A stretch of 64,000 bases of DNA, taken from contig NC_054547.1 of assembly GCF_017654505.1 (NCBI RefSeq), positions 22,401,838 through 22,465,837 on the forward strand. The letters are read 5' to 3'. Both the position numbers and the translations under genes were made by a program. The stretch comes from Polyodon spathula. Its lineage: Eukaryota > Chordata > Actinopteri > Acipenseriformes > Polyodontidae. Position 1 is the first letter of the stretch. Every line of letters begins with the position of its first letter. Shown piece after piece: positions 11,002 to 22,810 of the stretch. The notes under the pieces are model-generated. The model saw only the letters and a program-made list of their open reading frames with translations, made no database searches and was not told the origin of the DNA.

Positions 11002-11690
11002 GGCCTAGCCCCCCTCTCAATCCTCGGGCTTTCCTAGTGCGGCCGCACTTGCCCTCAGCGACCACACCGATTCAATCGGCTACATACCCCAGCATCGGCC
11101 GTGGTTTTTTCCGTCGATCGGGAGGTTCAGAAAACAATGCTTACTTGGTCCAAGTTAACTCGGCAGCAGTGTAAACATCTTGGGCCCCGCCTACAGCTCG
11201 GCCCCAACTGTGCCTACCATCGGCACCAACCTTGGAAAAGGTCCACTTGGCGCCAACTGTCTCGGCATCGACAACGCTTTTCTCGGCGCCGTTTCCAACT
11301 TTGATTGATTCGGCACCGGCGAACCTCTTTGAGGCCTTCTACAGCGCAGCTCCAACCGTGCTACACGTCGGCATTGACCTCGGCGCCGATTGACATGGCA
11401 CCGACCTCCCAGCCATGCTCTTGTCAACGGCGATCCCGTTACCGATTGATTCGGCACCTGGGAATAGCTTCGAGGTCGTCTATAGCCCAGGCACTGACCA
11501 CGCTACACATCGACATTGCCGCCAGAACCAACCACGCATCTCAACATTGACCTCGGCGCCGACAGCACTTGCCTCGATGCCGATCCTGGCACTGACTGAT
11601 TCGGCCCCGATGAATCGTTTAAAAAAAAAAAAAAAAAAAACATGTCAGTGCAGTCGACTGGGTCTTCAGCTGGCTTCCACCATTGTGACC
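11000..11690. other. CpG-rich, tcggcac/tcggcgcc-repeating DIRS 5' region
   Basis: Short imperfect recurrences of tcggcacc, tcggcgcc and attgattcggc fill the segment. Overlapping frames are open here because of composition, and no domain was recognised. A compositionally similar, differently worded segment precedes the second DIRS copy (46900-47380). Confidence 0.5.
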
Positions 11691-12597
11691 AGTGCTAAGC
11701 TAAGCTGCCCAGGCAGGATGAACATCGTACCTGCACCAGGTGCCTAGGGCCAGAACACACCACCAAGGCACTGGCAGGTAAGCTGGACTGCTCTTCATGT
11801 CGGAAGTTCTTGTGGAGAACTAAGCGACAGAGAGCAGCCCTATCACCAGCAGAGTCTGTCTCATCCAACCAGGGGAGAATGAGATCAGTGGTCCAAGACT
11901 CTCCACAGAGGTCATCCAGGACACCCCCTGCTACAGTGAACAAGGAGCTCTCACACTCATCTGGGTCACTGTCCCCTACCCCACCACCGGTACAGAGGTG
12001 CAGAGACAGTATCACTCGAGGGGATGCTCACCAGGGGACAGGCAGTCACCACGCATGCACCGCTCCCATTCCCCGAGGGACAGATCGTTGTCTCTGAGGC
12101 ACCACTCCCCTTCTCCACGCAAGCGCAGATGTTCACTATCACAGTCACCTCAAGGGCGTCCAAGCTCGGCCGAGCGGCGCTTCGTGGAGCAGGCTGTAAC
12201 TGTAACGGCTCAGCAGACCATGCTGGAGACCCTATTGAAATCCCCTCTGCCTAGACCCCCTAACCCAGAGGATCTGTCCTTTTCCACGTCCAGATCAGAC
12301 ATCTCGGACCCAGCCACCTCCATCGAGCATGCCACGGTGGGAGGCTCCTTAACTCCCTTGCCACACGTGTCGCAGAGGGAAGAGTTCCATACCATAATGC
12401 AGCATGCAGCTGCAGCCACGGACATTCCCTGGCCGGCAGAAGAAGAGGGAAAGGGGACCCAAAGCATGCCCTCCCCCTATGCCAGGACTTCCTGGAACTG
12501 GCGCACTCCTACTGAAATAACCCAGCGTCTGCACCCTCAGCCTCCAGAACAACAGAGTCTCTGCTTCTTACTGCAGGAGCCCAAAAAGCAGCCCTAG
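11690..12597 (+). pseudogene. DIRS ORF1 (Gag-like)
   Basis: Plus-strand frame from about 11696 reads DEHRTCTRCLGPEHTTKAL and DCSSCRKF, a CxxC...CxxC zinc-binding-like motif found at the start of fish DIRS Gag proteins. An arginine/serine-rich stretch follows (RSHSPRDRSLSLRHHSPSPR) after a frameshift near 12060, then an acidic-proline region to 12597. The protein would package element RNA. Codons downstream to about 13300 are in fragments (12634-12930 and 12921-13295) that probably continue it. Confidence 0.6.
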
Positions 12598-12633
12598 GCA
12601 TATTCTCCACTATCGGGGACACGGTCACGGTTT

Positions 12634-13295
12634 TTGGTGCAAGGTTCCACCTTCACCGAGGGGGATAAGGACCCAACCTGTCCGTCTAAACCTTGCAGAA
12701 CGACAGATGCGATGCTCAAAAAAGTTTACGCATTGTCAGCCCGAGAAGCAAATGCCATTGCCATACTGGTGCTCTACCAGAATCATTTGGCAGAGAGTCT
12801 GCAGGTGAGGGCTACACAAACAGACACGGGGGAGCTCCAAGTAGTGGCTAAGGTGATGACCAACCTAATAAGGGAGTTAGGTCAGGCATCAGGGAGGTCA
12901 CTGGTGGCCGCCGCTGCCATTTGTGGCTGACACAAGCCAAGGTCGTGGAGACCGAGAAGGTGGCGATGCTGGTTGCCCCCATTACACCGGGGCAGACTTT
13001 TGGGGCGACCAATGATGTGAGCCTTGAGAGGTCCCACAAGGCCATAGAGGTTGCCTTCAAGTTTTCGCGCCTTCCGGCTTACCCTAGGTGCCGAAGATGG
13101 CATGGGCAGCCTACCGGGGTGAAACGGTCTGAACATCGGCCTCCAACCAAGAATAGACAAGCAGGCAAAGGCAGAGACAGGGCAAGTGGCAGGGGACCAC
13201 TGCAGGACAAGGATAACCGGTTCTCTGGCTGGAGACCAAGGCCAGGGCATAAGAAAGACCCACCCCCTCCCAAGCCCAAGGGAGACCACCCCTGA
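12634..13295 (+). pseudogene. DIRS ORF1 C-terminal continuation
   Basis: Two overlapping plus frames, 12634-12930 (DAMLKKVYALSAREANAIAI) and 12921-13295, the second rich in basic residues and ending in a Gly/Pro/Lys tail. The position between the zinc-binding region and RT suggests the rest of Gag, interrupted by one frameshift near 12925. No named domain was recognised. Confidence 0.45.
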
Positions 13296-13519
13296 GGGGC
13301 CCCGGCTGCCACCAAACCCCCCCACAACCGGACTGACCAACAGCAACAACCCATGGCAAGGCTGAACCCAGGACTCCTGGGTGCAATGACAATGAGACAA
13401 GGATACGCTTTACAATTTCTCATAGGTGCGCCACCTTTAAAGGTGTGCTCCCCACCACCGTCGAACCAGCGAGGGTGATACTCCTTCAATAGGAGATTGA
13501 CAATTTTCAATGGAAGAAC

Positions 13520-13658
13520 GCTGTATGCTTGGTAAGCCCAAGCGATGCCCTCAGTAGCTTATACTCCAGGTACTTCCTGGAGCCCAAAAGGGACCGTGGT
13601 TTTAGACCTATTCTGGACCTCAGGGTCCTCAATTTGTTCCTCAAACAGAGGAAGTTCA
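13520..13658 (+). pseudogene. DIRS reverse transcriptase, 5' part before the CR1 insertion
   Basis: Plus-strand translation shows YFLEPKRDRGFRPILDLRVL then NLFLKQRKF, the N-terminal RT block of DIRS elements. The reading frame resumes at 16334 with NMLRAQHIIQ. The interruption is the LINE, with TTCA present at both junctions. Confidence 0.85.
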
Positions 13659-13729
13659 TAAGAACATAAGAACATAAGAAAGTTTACAAACGAGAGGAGG
13701 CCATTAGGCCCATCTTCCTCGTTTGGTTG

Positions 13730-14830
13730 TTAGTAGCTTATTGATCCCAGAATCTCATCAAGCAGCTTCTTGAAGGAGCCCAGGGTGTCAGCTTCAACAA
13801 CATTACTGGGGAGTTGATTCCAGACCCTCACGATTCTCTGTGTAAAAAAGCGTCTCCTATTTTCTGTTCTGAATGCCCCTTTGTCTAATCTCCATTTGTG
13901 ACCTCTGGTCCTTGTTTCTTTTTTCAGGCTGAAAAAGTCCCTTGGGTCGACACTGTCAATACCTTTTAGAATTTTGAATGCTTGAATTAGGTCGCCACTT
14001 AGTCTTCTTTGTTCAAAACTGAACAGATTCAATTCTTTTAGCCTGTCTGCATATGACATGCCTTTTAAGCCCGGAATAATTCTGGTCACTCTTCTTTGCA
14101 CTCTTTCTAGAGCAGCAATATCTTGTTTATAGCGAGGTGACCAGAACTGCACACAATACTCAAGATGAGGTCTTACTAGTGCATTGTACAGTTTTAACAT
14201 TACTTCCCTTGATTTAAATTCAACACTTTTCACAATGTATCCGAGCATCTTGTTAGCCTTTTTCATAGCTTCCCCACATTGTCTAGATGAAGACATTTCT
14301 AAGTCAACAAAAACTCCTAGGTCTTTTTCATAGATTCCTTCTCCAATTTCAGTATCTCCCATATGATATTTATAATGTACATTTTTATTTCCTGCGTGCA
14401 GTACCTTACACTTTTCTCTATTAAATGTTATTTGCCATGTGTCTGCCCAGTTCTGAATCTTGTCTAGATCATTTTGAATGACCTTTGCTGCTACAACGTT
14501 GTTTGCCACTCCTCCTACTTTTGTGTCGTCTGCAGATTTAACAAGTTTGCTTACTATACCAGAATCTAAATCATTAATGTAGATTAGGAATAGCAGAGGA
14601 CCTAATACTGATCCCTGTGGTACACCACTGGTTACCACACTCCATTCTGAGGTTTTTCCTCTAATCAGTACTTTCTGTTTTCTACATGTTAACCACTCCC
14701 TAATCCATGTACATGTGTTTCCTTGAATCCCAACTGCGTTCAGTTTGAGAATTAATCTTTTGTGCGGGACTTTGTCAAAAGCTTTCTGGAAATCTAAATA
14801 AACCATGTCATATGCTTTGCAATTATCCAT
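13730..14830 (-). pseudogene. CR1 ORF2, RT palm to C-terminus
   Basis: 366 codons open from the M of MDNCKAYDMVYLDFQKAFDK to GSISY. RT blocks seen: LDFQKAFDKV, SGVPQGSVLGPLLFLIYIND and the catalytic box SADDTK, where the usual Phe before ADD is Ser. Then CKVLHAGN, LVRPHLEYCVQFW and QRRLSGDLI..FKILKGID of the CR1 C-terminal region. It is the longest open frame in the window. The N-terminal RT lies in the adjoining frame 14830-15282; adding one T to the T-run near 14855 would make them continuous. The enzyme copies LINE RNA at a nicked target. Confidence 0.9.
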
Positions 14831-15282
14831 TATCGATGTTGCATCCTCAAAAAATCAAGCAAGTTAGTTAGACAAGATCTCCCTTTCCTAAAACCATGTT
14901 GACTGTCTCCCTGGACCCTGTTGCCATAAAGGTAATTTTCCATTTTGGATCTTATTATAGTTTCCATAAGTTTGCATATAATAGAAGTCAGGCTTACTGG
15001 TCTGTAGTTACGTGGTTCAGTTTTGTTTCCCTTTTTGTGGATCGGTATTACGTTTGCAATTTTCCAGTCTGTCGGTACCACCCCTGTGTCAAGAGACTGC
15101 TGCGTGATCTTGGTTAGCGGTTTGTAAATTACTTCTTTCATTTCTTTGAGTACTACTGGGAGGATCTCATCCGGCCCAGGGGATTTGTTTATTTTAAGAG
15201 CTCCTAGTCCCTTTAACACTTCTGCCTCAATTATGCTAAAGTTATTTAAAACTGGATAGGAACTGGATGACATGTGGAGCAT
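14830..15282 (-). pseudogene. CR1 ORF2, RT fingers
   Basis: Contains LGALKINKSPGPDEILP, WKIANVIPIHKKGNKTEP, NYRPVSLTSIICKLME and GDSQHGFRKGRSCLTNLL, RT blocks preceding the palm. Ends at a stop caused by a one-base loss in a T homopolymer. Between it and the endonuclease lies the linker (15282-15860; KTPTEEGWLFSKNVVLEAEN), which has further frame breaks, including one beside an expanded A/T run near 15345. Confidence 0.88.
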
Positions 15283-15860
15283 GTTGTCAGTATCTTCCTT
15301 TGTAAAAACTTGTGAAAAGTAATCATTTAATATATTTGCTATTTTTTTTTTTCTTCATCTACGATTTTGCCATTTGTATCTCTTAAACATTTAATCTCCT
15401 CTTTGAATGTTCTCTTGCTGTTGTAATATTGGAAAAACATTTTGGAATTGGTTTTAGCTCCCTTAGCAATGTTCATTTCTATTTCTCTTTGGCCTTTCTA
15501 ACTTCCTTTTTGACTTGCGTTTGCAGTTCCGTATACTCTTTCTGCATACTTTCTTTTTGGTCCTTTTTTAATGCTCTGTAAAGTGCCTTTTTTCGCTGAA
15601 TATTTTTTTTTGTATTGATCTATTAAACCATTTTGGCAATTTAGTTTTACATTTAGATTTGTCTACTTTAGGGATGAAATTGTTTTCCGCCTCTAGTACT
15701 ACATTTTTGGAGAACAACCATCCTTCTTCTGTGGGTGTTTTCTCTATTTTCTCCAATCTACTTCTGTTAGTCTCTGTTTCATACCTTCATAGTTTGCTTT
15801 TCTAAAATTGTAAACCTTAGCTTTAGTCTTTACTTTTGGGGTTTTAAAAAACACTTCAAA

Positions 15861-16310
15861 TTAGACCATGTTGGGGTCTGAGTTTGCCAGTGGTTCTCTG
15901 ACCTCTGTTTTAGTTATTCTGTCTTCGTTATTTGAAAAGACTAAATCAAGGCATGCCTCCCCTCTAGTCGGTGCCTTGACAAATTGTGTTAGGAAGCAGT
16001 CATTTGCCATTTCCACCATTTCAATTTCATCCTTTGTGCTACCCACCGGGTTTTCCCATTTTATATGGGGGAAGTTGAAATCCCCCATTAGTATGGCTTC
16101 TCCTTTGCTACACGCATTTCTAATGTTATTGTATAACAGATTATTTTGCTCACCGTCTGAATCTGCCAGTCTATAGCATGCTCCTGTTATTATGCCCTTT
16201 GAATTTTTGTCCGTTATTCTGACCCATATTGATTCGGCTTTATTTTCTTTGTCCAGGTTTAACACCTGGGCTTCAAGACTGTTTCTTATGTATAGCGCTA
16301 CCCCTCCTCC
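15861..16310 (-). pseudogene. CR1 ORF2, endonuclease domain (partial)
   Basis: GGVALYIRNSLEAQVLNLD, SIWVRITDKNSKGIITGACY, AILMGDFNFPHIKWE and ACLDLVFSNNEDRI match the exonuclease-endonuclease-phosphatase fold of CR1. It ends in SDPNMV and a stop, where intact elements have SDHxxV (His to Pro by this reading). The N-terminal catalytic part is lost through 5' truncation. Confidence 0.85.
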
Positions 16311-16333
16311 TCTTCTGTCCTGCCTGTCTTTCC

Positions 16334-16740
16334 TTCAACATGTTGCGAGCACAGCACATCATCCAGTTTGTCCAACCCGGTGACTGGTTCACATCGATCT
16401 ACCTTCAAGATGCCTACTTTCACGTCCCGATCTGTCCTGTGCACAGAAAATATCTGCGCTTCGCTTTTCATGGCAACAAGTACGAATTCTGCATGTTGCC
16501 TTTTTTTTGGCCTCTCACTGGCGCCACGCACTTTTTCAAAGTGCATGGATGCAGCACTGGCTCCACTCATGCTGTGGGATATTCGGATCCTGAACTATCT
16601 GGATGATTGGTTAGTTTGTGTGCACTCAAAAGCACACGCAGAGGTGCACAAAAAAACAGGTCATAGATCATGTGATGAAGTTAAGGCTCTCAATACATCA
16701 ACAGAAGAGCAACTTCGTACCATCTCAGTCCAGTGATCCT
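16334..16740 (+). pseudogene. DIRS reverse transcriptase, palm
   Basis: Plus frames give NMLRAQHIIQFVQPGDWFTS, LQDAYFHVPICPVHRKYLRF and LSLAPRTFSKCMDAALAPL, then LNYLDDWLVCVHS with the catalytic YLDD at about 16595-16606. A frameshift in the T-run near 16505 separates the two halves. The D of LQDAYFH is the first catalytic aspartate. It would reverse-transcribe DIRS RNA. Confidence 0.88.
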
Positions 16741-16959
16741 GGAGATCAAACTGAACTCTGTGAGCATGCTTGCCTCAGGATTTGGTCGTTGGAGTCCACA
16801 CTCTCCCTATTCAGAGCGGACGCTCTCCTACATGTCAGAATATATCAAATGTTGTTGGAGCTGATGGCAGCCGCGTCGAGAATCCTTCCTCTAGGGCTTG
16901 AGAATGCATCCACTTCAAGCCTGGGTAAATACTTTCAAGGTGCACCCTGTCCGAGATCG

Positions 16960-17730
16960 GTATCGGTTGGTGCGAGTGTCAAGACAACGCCGGAAAGCAC
17001 TGGAGTGGTGGCTCCGTCCTGGCAAACTAGGCCTCGGGACTCCCCTCGGATCCCCCCACAGAAGGGAAGTGATCACTACAGACGCTTCCAGCCTGGGCTG
17101 GGGAGCAGTCTGGAACAGGAATAAGAGGTCAATGGCAGGGACATTGGCAGAAAGCGCACATAAGTGTGCAAGAGGTGCAAGCAGTAAACCTGGCGTTATC
17201 TCATTTTTGCCAGCAGTTAGTGCACAAACATGTGCTGGTCCGGACGGACAATACCACATTGGTAGCCTACATAAACCGTCAAGGCAGTGCACAGACTCCT
17301 GTCCTGGATGTACAGAAACTTGTGTTCCATCAGGGCTGTTCACCTCCCCAGTGTGGACAACAAGGCAGTAGACTTCCTGGCCAGAAGAGCTCCAGACAGC
17401 TCAGAGTGGAGGTTGCATCCTCAAGTGGTGAAGCAGATTTGGAAGAGGTTTCGACCGGCACGAGTCGACCTCTTTACCACAGCCGAGTCCACTTATTGGC
17501 CCCTATGGTTCTCCATGGAGAGGAACGGGGGCCCCCTGGGAGCAGACGTGCTAGCTCACCCCTGGCCACAGGGGCTATTGTATGCATTTTCTCTTCTACC
17601 ATTATTATCCCTGGCACTAGAGAGGATCAGGGTAGAGGGAGCGCAGGTTTTGCTGGTTGCATCCAGATGGCCGAGATGCCCCTGGTTTGCTCTCCTCTCC
17701 CGCTGCGCAAGGATCTCCTGAGCCAAGTGG
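16960..17730 (+). pseudogene. DIRS RNase H and C-terminal domain
   Basis: EVITTDASSLGWGAVWN, then MQEVQAVNLALSHF and VLVRTDNTTLVAYINRQGSA are RNase H blocks (D of TTDAS, E of MQEVQ, D of RTDNT). From 17350 the DIRS-specific region follows: VDFLARRAPDSSEWRLHPQV, VKQIWKRF and DLFTTAESTYWPLWFSME. At least three frame changes occur (near 17165, 17340 and 17720). Confidence 0.85.
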
Positions 17731-17931
17731 ATGGGCAATTATGGCACCTGAACCCAGCCCAGCTCCAACTCTGGGTCTGGCCATTGAATGAAGCCATCTA
17801 TTCAGACGAGGTTTGCCAGATGCAGTGTAGAAACACTACAGTCTGCTAGGGCACCAAGCACTAGAGCCCAGTACTAAATATATAAATGGAAAGTTTTCCA
17901 AGACTGGTGCCTTGTCAAAGGTCACAATCTG

Positions 17932-18860
17932 GTGACTTGCCCAATTGAGACGATATTAACTTTCTTACAACATCTGTTTGACGCAGAAAAATCAGCATCC
18001 ACTTTGAAGTTATACCTGGCAGCAATATCAGTGTGCCATGACAAAACTGACTTGGTGTCCCCTGGGGCACATTTCCTGGCAGTGAAATTTCTTAAAGAGG
18101 CTCTGAGGTTTCTTCCTCCCATGAAAAGTATAATTCCCAAGTGAGATCTAGAACTGGAATTGCAGGCCCTTATGGGTCCCCCATTTGAGCCCATGGAGTC
18201 AGCAGAACTGCAACCTGTTTCATTAAAAGTCGTATTTTTAATAGCCATTATGTCTGCCAGACGAGTAAGTGAGCTTCATGTGCTGTCCATCGATGACACA
18301 TGTATGGTTTCATTTGAAATGACTTGTGGGTAACATTAAGAACAAATCCATCCTTTTTGCCAAAGGTGGTAACCTCATTCCATATTAACCAATCACTGGT
18401 TTTAGAAACTTTCAGACCTCCCATGCACGAGTCAGAGGAGGACCATAGACAACACATGCTATGCCCAGTTCGGGCTCTGCGCTGTTATTTGGATAGGACG
18501 GTGTCCTGGAAACAGTCCAATCAGCTGTTTGTCTTCTATGGGTCCCGCTCTAGAGGTCAAGCCCTATCGAAGCAACGTCTAGCACACTGGGTGACAGATG
18601 CGATACACTTGGCATATGAACAGATGGACTCCCTGTTACGGGGGACATTATGACCCATTCTACGAGGGGCCAGGCAACTTCGTGAGCTTTCCTTCATGGC
18701 GCCTCCTTAGATGAGTTATGCAATGTTGCTACATGGACAGGTAGTCAGACATTTGTGTGTTTTTACCGCCTTGATGTGACAAACCAAACAAGACCCTCTC
18801 TGGGCTCTAGAGTTTTGCAGGCAGCATGTCTTTAGGAGTCATGTGGGCTCTGTTGCTATC
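17932..18860 (+). pseudogene. DIRS tyrosine recombinase
   Basis: An N-terminal SAM-like part reads EKSASTLKLYLAAISVCHD. The catalytic domain has IAIMSARRVSELHVL (first catalytic Arg), SKQRLAHWVTDAIHL and MTHSTRGQATS (HxxR). A TGA stop follows, then LHGASLDELCNVATW and FVCFYRLDVTNQ with the nucleophilic Tyr. All catalytic residues are visible but several stops and frameshifts separate them. It replaces integrase in this class, inserting circular DNA by strand exchange. Confidence 0.87.
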
Positions 18861-18924
18861 GTCCTGGGGCTGTACTGTCGATAATCTGGAGCCACAACAG
18901 CCACGACAGAGTTGACCTCTGTTT

Positions 18925-19065
18925 TCGAAAGAAAATGGTGATGTGCTACTGTGAGGATGACCCTCTTCAGAGGGGAGGTGGGTGGGACTTCACCCTCACA
19001 TCAGGGCCCTGATAGGGCAGCTTTTGTATATTTGCTCCGAGATTGACGGTCAGATAGGCTCTTCC
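18925..19065 (-). repeat. DIRS right inverted terminal repeat
   Basis: Reverse complement of 10500-10640. It is followed at about 19093 by ttcagggaaccggggtt, a motif also present in the palindrome of the second DIRS copy at 50632. Confidence 0.85.
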
Positions 19066-19369
19066 CATTTGGTAATGGTTGTCATTCTCTTTTCAGGGAA
19101 CCGGGGTTATGATAATAACTTAATGTTATTTTTTGTCAAAACCTTTCACTATAACAAAATAATGATTCATATTTACTTGTTTTGCTTATTTACTTTTAGA
19201 TATAGTTGTTTACATATTTTCATTGTGTAATTAATTGCTAATAGGCCCACTAACAAATGTGCAGAGTTGAGGAGTATAAATATGAAAAATTATGAACAAT
19301 TAAAAAAAAAAAAACCTCACTCCAGTGGGCCCTTCAAAACATTCTAAAACTCACTACTCAAAGGGTTAA

Positions 19370-22300
19370 ATCAAACATCAAATTAATCAAATGACTAAAT
19401 TAAAGAATAATACTAAGTTGAAATACCATTTCAAAATATTGAAATGCCAAATGAAAAAAATTACCAATTCATCTACAATCTTATAGCAAAAAGAAATACT
19501 CAAAATGATAATGTAATGTAAATGTAATTTTATATTGATTAAATAAGAATAAAAAGTGAAAAAAGATATTAAGTTTAATAAAATAGTCAATCCTGATTAT
19601 TCATAAACCTTCGTGTTATCCTCAGCTCTACTCAAAATCCAAACATAAAATCCAACAACTTAAAATCAAAACAATCTCAGTACAATCAAATACAAAATTT
19701 ATAAAATTATCAACTCAACCTACTACTATGCAAAATCTAAAACATCACTTTTAAAAGCTAAGTGTAATTCAAAACAATCTGATCAATCAAACTAAATATT
19801 AACTATTTAATAACCAATAAATGTATATCATAAAACAATCAATAAGAACAAATCAAAATACTACTGATATAGCACAATAATATTACCAGGGCTCAAAAGT
19901 AAGATAATGAATACAAGTATAGCTATAAAAGTAAAGCTATATATGGCAACTTGTCATTTACTAGAACATTAAAAGTGAACAGAAATAACTTGTAATCTCA
20001 TTACTCTTAACCAATACGAATTAGTGAAACAATATTAATAAAAAGTGAGGTCTTAACTAATTACGAACAGTTTATACTACGACAATATAATACATAAAAC
20101 TTATACTAACATTTCTATGGGAAGCAAGATAAGCAGGAAAGAAAAACATATCATAGCATAGCATTTACTTATAAAAATCTAACAATTCCTGTGGAAGAAA
20201 TAGGGACACAATGCATATAATTGAACAATAACTTCCTGTGGGAGAAATAGAGAAAAAATGCACACACTTCAACAATAATAATGCATTTATTTAACTTTGC
20301 AAAAACAGTCAGAGGTAAGGCATATAAATAATCACTTCAACAAAGCACTCTGTCTCGGATTTCTCTCGTGCTGCTGACTTGTCTTTTCAGTGTTGGTGAC
20401 TTTACTGTGTTATTATGCAACCGAATGCTAACCAATACATATGCGCTCATCTTAAACACAACTGGTGCGCTAGCCGTGATGTCACACCAAGCATGTCTGT
20501 TTGCAAAATACAAGGATTATGAAATTCCTACTGACACAAATGTGCTGCAACAATGAATCCCCAGGGTCAGAGTGTCATAGTGAAAGGAAGGATCCTATCT
20601 ATGCCTATGTCAATTCAAAGCAGAACAACTAAACGTAACCATAATCAGAAATATAAAGAAAATCTGCTTAAATATGTAGAAGGGGTGAAATGTAATGTGC
20701 AAAATTGTAAGTTTTATCTCATCTGCTTCCATTGATTTAGATAGATGGGACTAGAGTGCTTCTTGCAAAAAAGTATTTACTACAAGAACGACTTGAGTCT
20801 CAGTATTGGTTTAAAATCAAATTCTTTGTTTTTAAATTGTGTTACGTTTACAACGTAGTAATAATAAAGCAATTAAAATGCTTATAACGTACAAAAATAC
20901 ATCACTTTTAGACAAACCTCTCCTATAATCACACCGTATTCCAAGATACCCTTTAAATGCAAATATACTTTTTATGAGAACAATAAATCTCAATTACTAG
21001 TATGTTAATAGATTGGTCCCAATTATTAACTAACAAACATAAGAATATTTGCTATAACAAAATGTGTTCTGTTCAAAATTTTACCTGTTAAATAGATACA
21101 CAATTTTTAATACATTTGCACTCAAACAGTTCTCTCAGAAATACCAATGAATTAATTACGAGGCCATCTGTAAATGAACAGTAAGAAAAAATAACATAAA
21201 GCATTACAATGAAAGTATAAAGACAAGCTACATGGGAGTGCTCAGCTATATTTGTCAATCAGAAGAATTCGAGAAGATGTTTGAAGGTGAGCCGACTCTC
21301 CCAGAAAAGTTCTTAGTCTGATGCTCAAGTACGCCTCCGATTCATCAGGATCTGTGTACGTTAACTATCTAGGTCTGTGTGTGTCCCTATCTAAAATGAT
21401 GGTCTGAACTTGTGAGCATGGTCCTTTGGCCTGCAATCAATGTTCAATTCCATTCTTTAATGTCCTTTTTCTTTGAGCCTCAGAGGTGGTTTTGGTGTAA
21501 TACCAATTCACATGGCATTGTCTTCTTATTCCAGCAGTCTAAATGAAGACAGATCAACATAAATTTCGGGTGCACAACCTCTCCTTGTTAGTCTTCACTT
21601 CCTCCTCTTGCTCCACTTTTCTTCTTTTTGAGTGTATCTGCATACTCTCTTATTCATGCTTTATGCTGAACTCCTTTTCCTTGTGCTTATATTCTTCCTC
21701 TTTTCTCTGATCCTCAACTTGTACAAGGTTGTATGTTCCAGGCCAAGCATGGAAACTTTACATGTAGTCCTTCTTATGGGGCAGTACTACGGGTTCTTGT
21801 AATACACATCGCAAATGTCACAGCCGCACTCCTTGGAGTTAGGGCAACTTGATCTATTGCGGGTCCATTCTCTTAACACTTCAAGGTCCATTACTGGATA
21901 GGGCTCAGCTCCCTGCTTTGGCAATGCTTGTTCCATTTCCCCATCCTGCTTCTAGGTGATGTGTATGGGGTACCCAGGTGTTAAGTCCTGTAATGAAATG
22001 CCAGTGCCAACAAGATGGTATGGTATTTTACCTACTCCACACTGGTGGTTGAAAATGAAGGCAATCAGTTTTTTGAATACAGTACTTTGTTTGATTCTTT
22101 TAGATGAATACAAGGTTGTTGAAACACTTCAGCCTGGCATGTTAGCTACCATAATCCAGACTTTGCCTTTGATGTTTCCAGGGATCCTGGGTAGTGACAA
22201 TGGGCTTTACAATTGTTCATAGTAGTGCCTTTTTACTCATAATGAGCAAAGCAACAGAGCCCTCCTGCTTGTACTAGTAGGACAGGTCAGATCTGGGTTC

Positions 22301-22810
22301 GTAACATTTTCTAGTACTGTTCAATAGGGTCACACCTCTTCATAGCCTTTTTTAGTTGGGAAGAACTATATTCTGGCCAATAGCACCTCCCATCAGCTAG
22401 CCAACAACTTGATGGTAACCTCTGTGCTTCGATCAGGGAATTCAACCACGGACCATAATTGCACCATTGTTATCGTGAATATGAATATTTCAAATTATAT
22501 TATTAGATAATATAATTAAAAAAGGCAAAAGAAAAAGAACAATTGTTCTCTTCTATTTAACAAAAATAGGTTTTAATTGCATGACTAAAATGAATTTAAA
22601 TGGCTATAACTCTGATGAAATAGAGGTATTGCGATATAGGTCTTTTCTTTGTCTGGCAAAATCACATATTTCTTTTGCATTTGTGTGGCAAGCACTATCT
22701 CAATGTCCTCCTGCAGTCGAGAAACTCAATGAATGTCAAGAACAGTATAGTAGAGCAGCCAGGATAACTGTAGAAGTTCTCCTTATGATGAAATTTCTGA
22801 TGAATGATAT
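19370..22810. other. AT-rich region without recognised gene
   Basis: Mostly A/T with short open frames of no family resemblance. On the minus strand, 21750-22250 has short coding-looking patches (MEQALPKQGAEPYPVMDLEV; CPNSKECGCDICDVYYKNP) broken by stops. They might be a very old retroelement, but no domain could be named. Confidence 0.4.

Larger units (their letters stand above)
13659..16333 (-). mobile_element. CR1-clade LINE, 5'-truncated, inserted in the DIRS RT
   Basis: The minus-oriented element ends at 13659 in a short AAGAACAT repeat typical of CR1 3' ends. It starts near 16333 inside the endonuclease domain (GGVALYIRNSLEAQ). TTCA occurs at both junctions (13655-13658 and 16334-16337), a short target duplication. 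Relatives in this window: 27413-27835, 44329-45053 and 48320-48975. Confidence 0.92.
10500..19065 (+). mobile_element. DIRS-like tyrosine-recombinase retrotransposon (interrupted)
   Basis: Bounded by inverted repeats: 10500-10640 matches the reverse complement of about 18925-19065 over some 145 bp with several mismatches. Inside, in order on the plus strand: Gag-like ORF1, RT, RNase H, a DIRS-specific domain and a tyrosine recombinase. DIRS elements integrate through a circular intermediate with the recombinase, so no target duplication is expected. A CR1 LINE (13659-16333) splits the RT. Frameshifts and stops make it inactive. Confidence 0.9.
10285..19369. mobile_element. candidate piggyBac-like element enclosing the DIRS copy
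   Basis: TTAACCCTTTAAGTAGT at 10285 and, inverted, ACTACTCAAAGGGTTAA ending at 19369 form 17-bp terminal inverted repeats with one mismatch. They include TTAA, the duplication target of piggyBac transposons, followed by CCCTTT as in many piggyBac ends. The space outside the DIRS element (10285-10500 and about 19100-19369) has no coding capacity, so it would be a small non-autonomous element into which DIRS inserted. TTAACCCTTT is common enough that chance pairing is possible. Confidence 0.45.

Noticed and set aside
11101..11550. Overlapping ORFs on both strands at 11.1-11.5 kb
   Set aside because: Open because of CpG-rich tcggcac repeats; no domain on either strand.
12848..13510. Several minus-strand ORFs opposite DIRS ORF1
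   Set aside because: Antisense shadows of the GC-rich Gag region.
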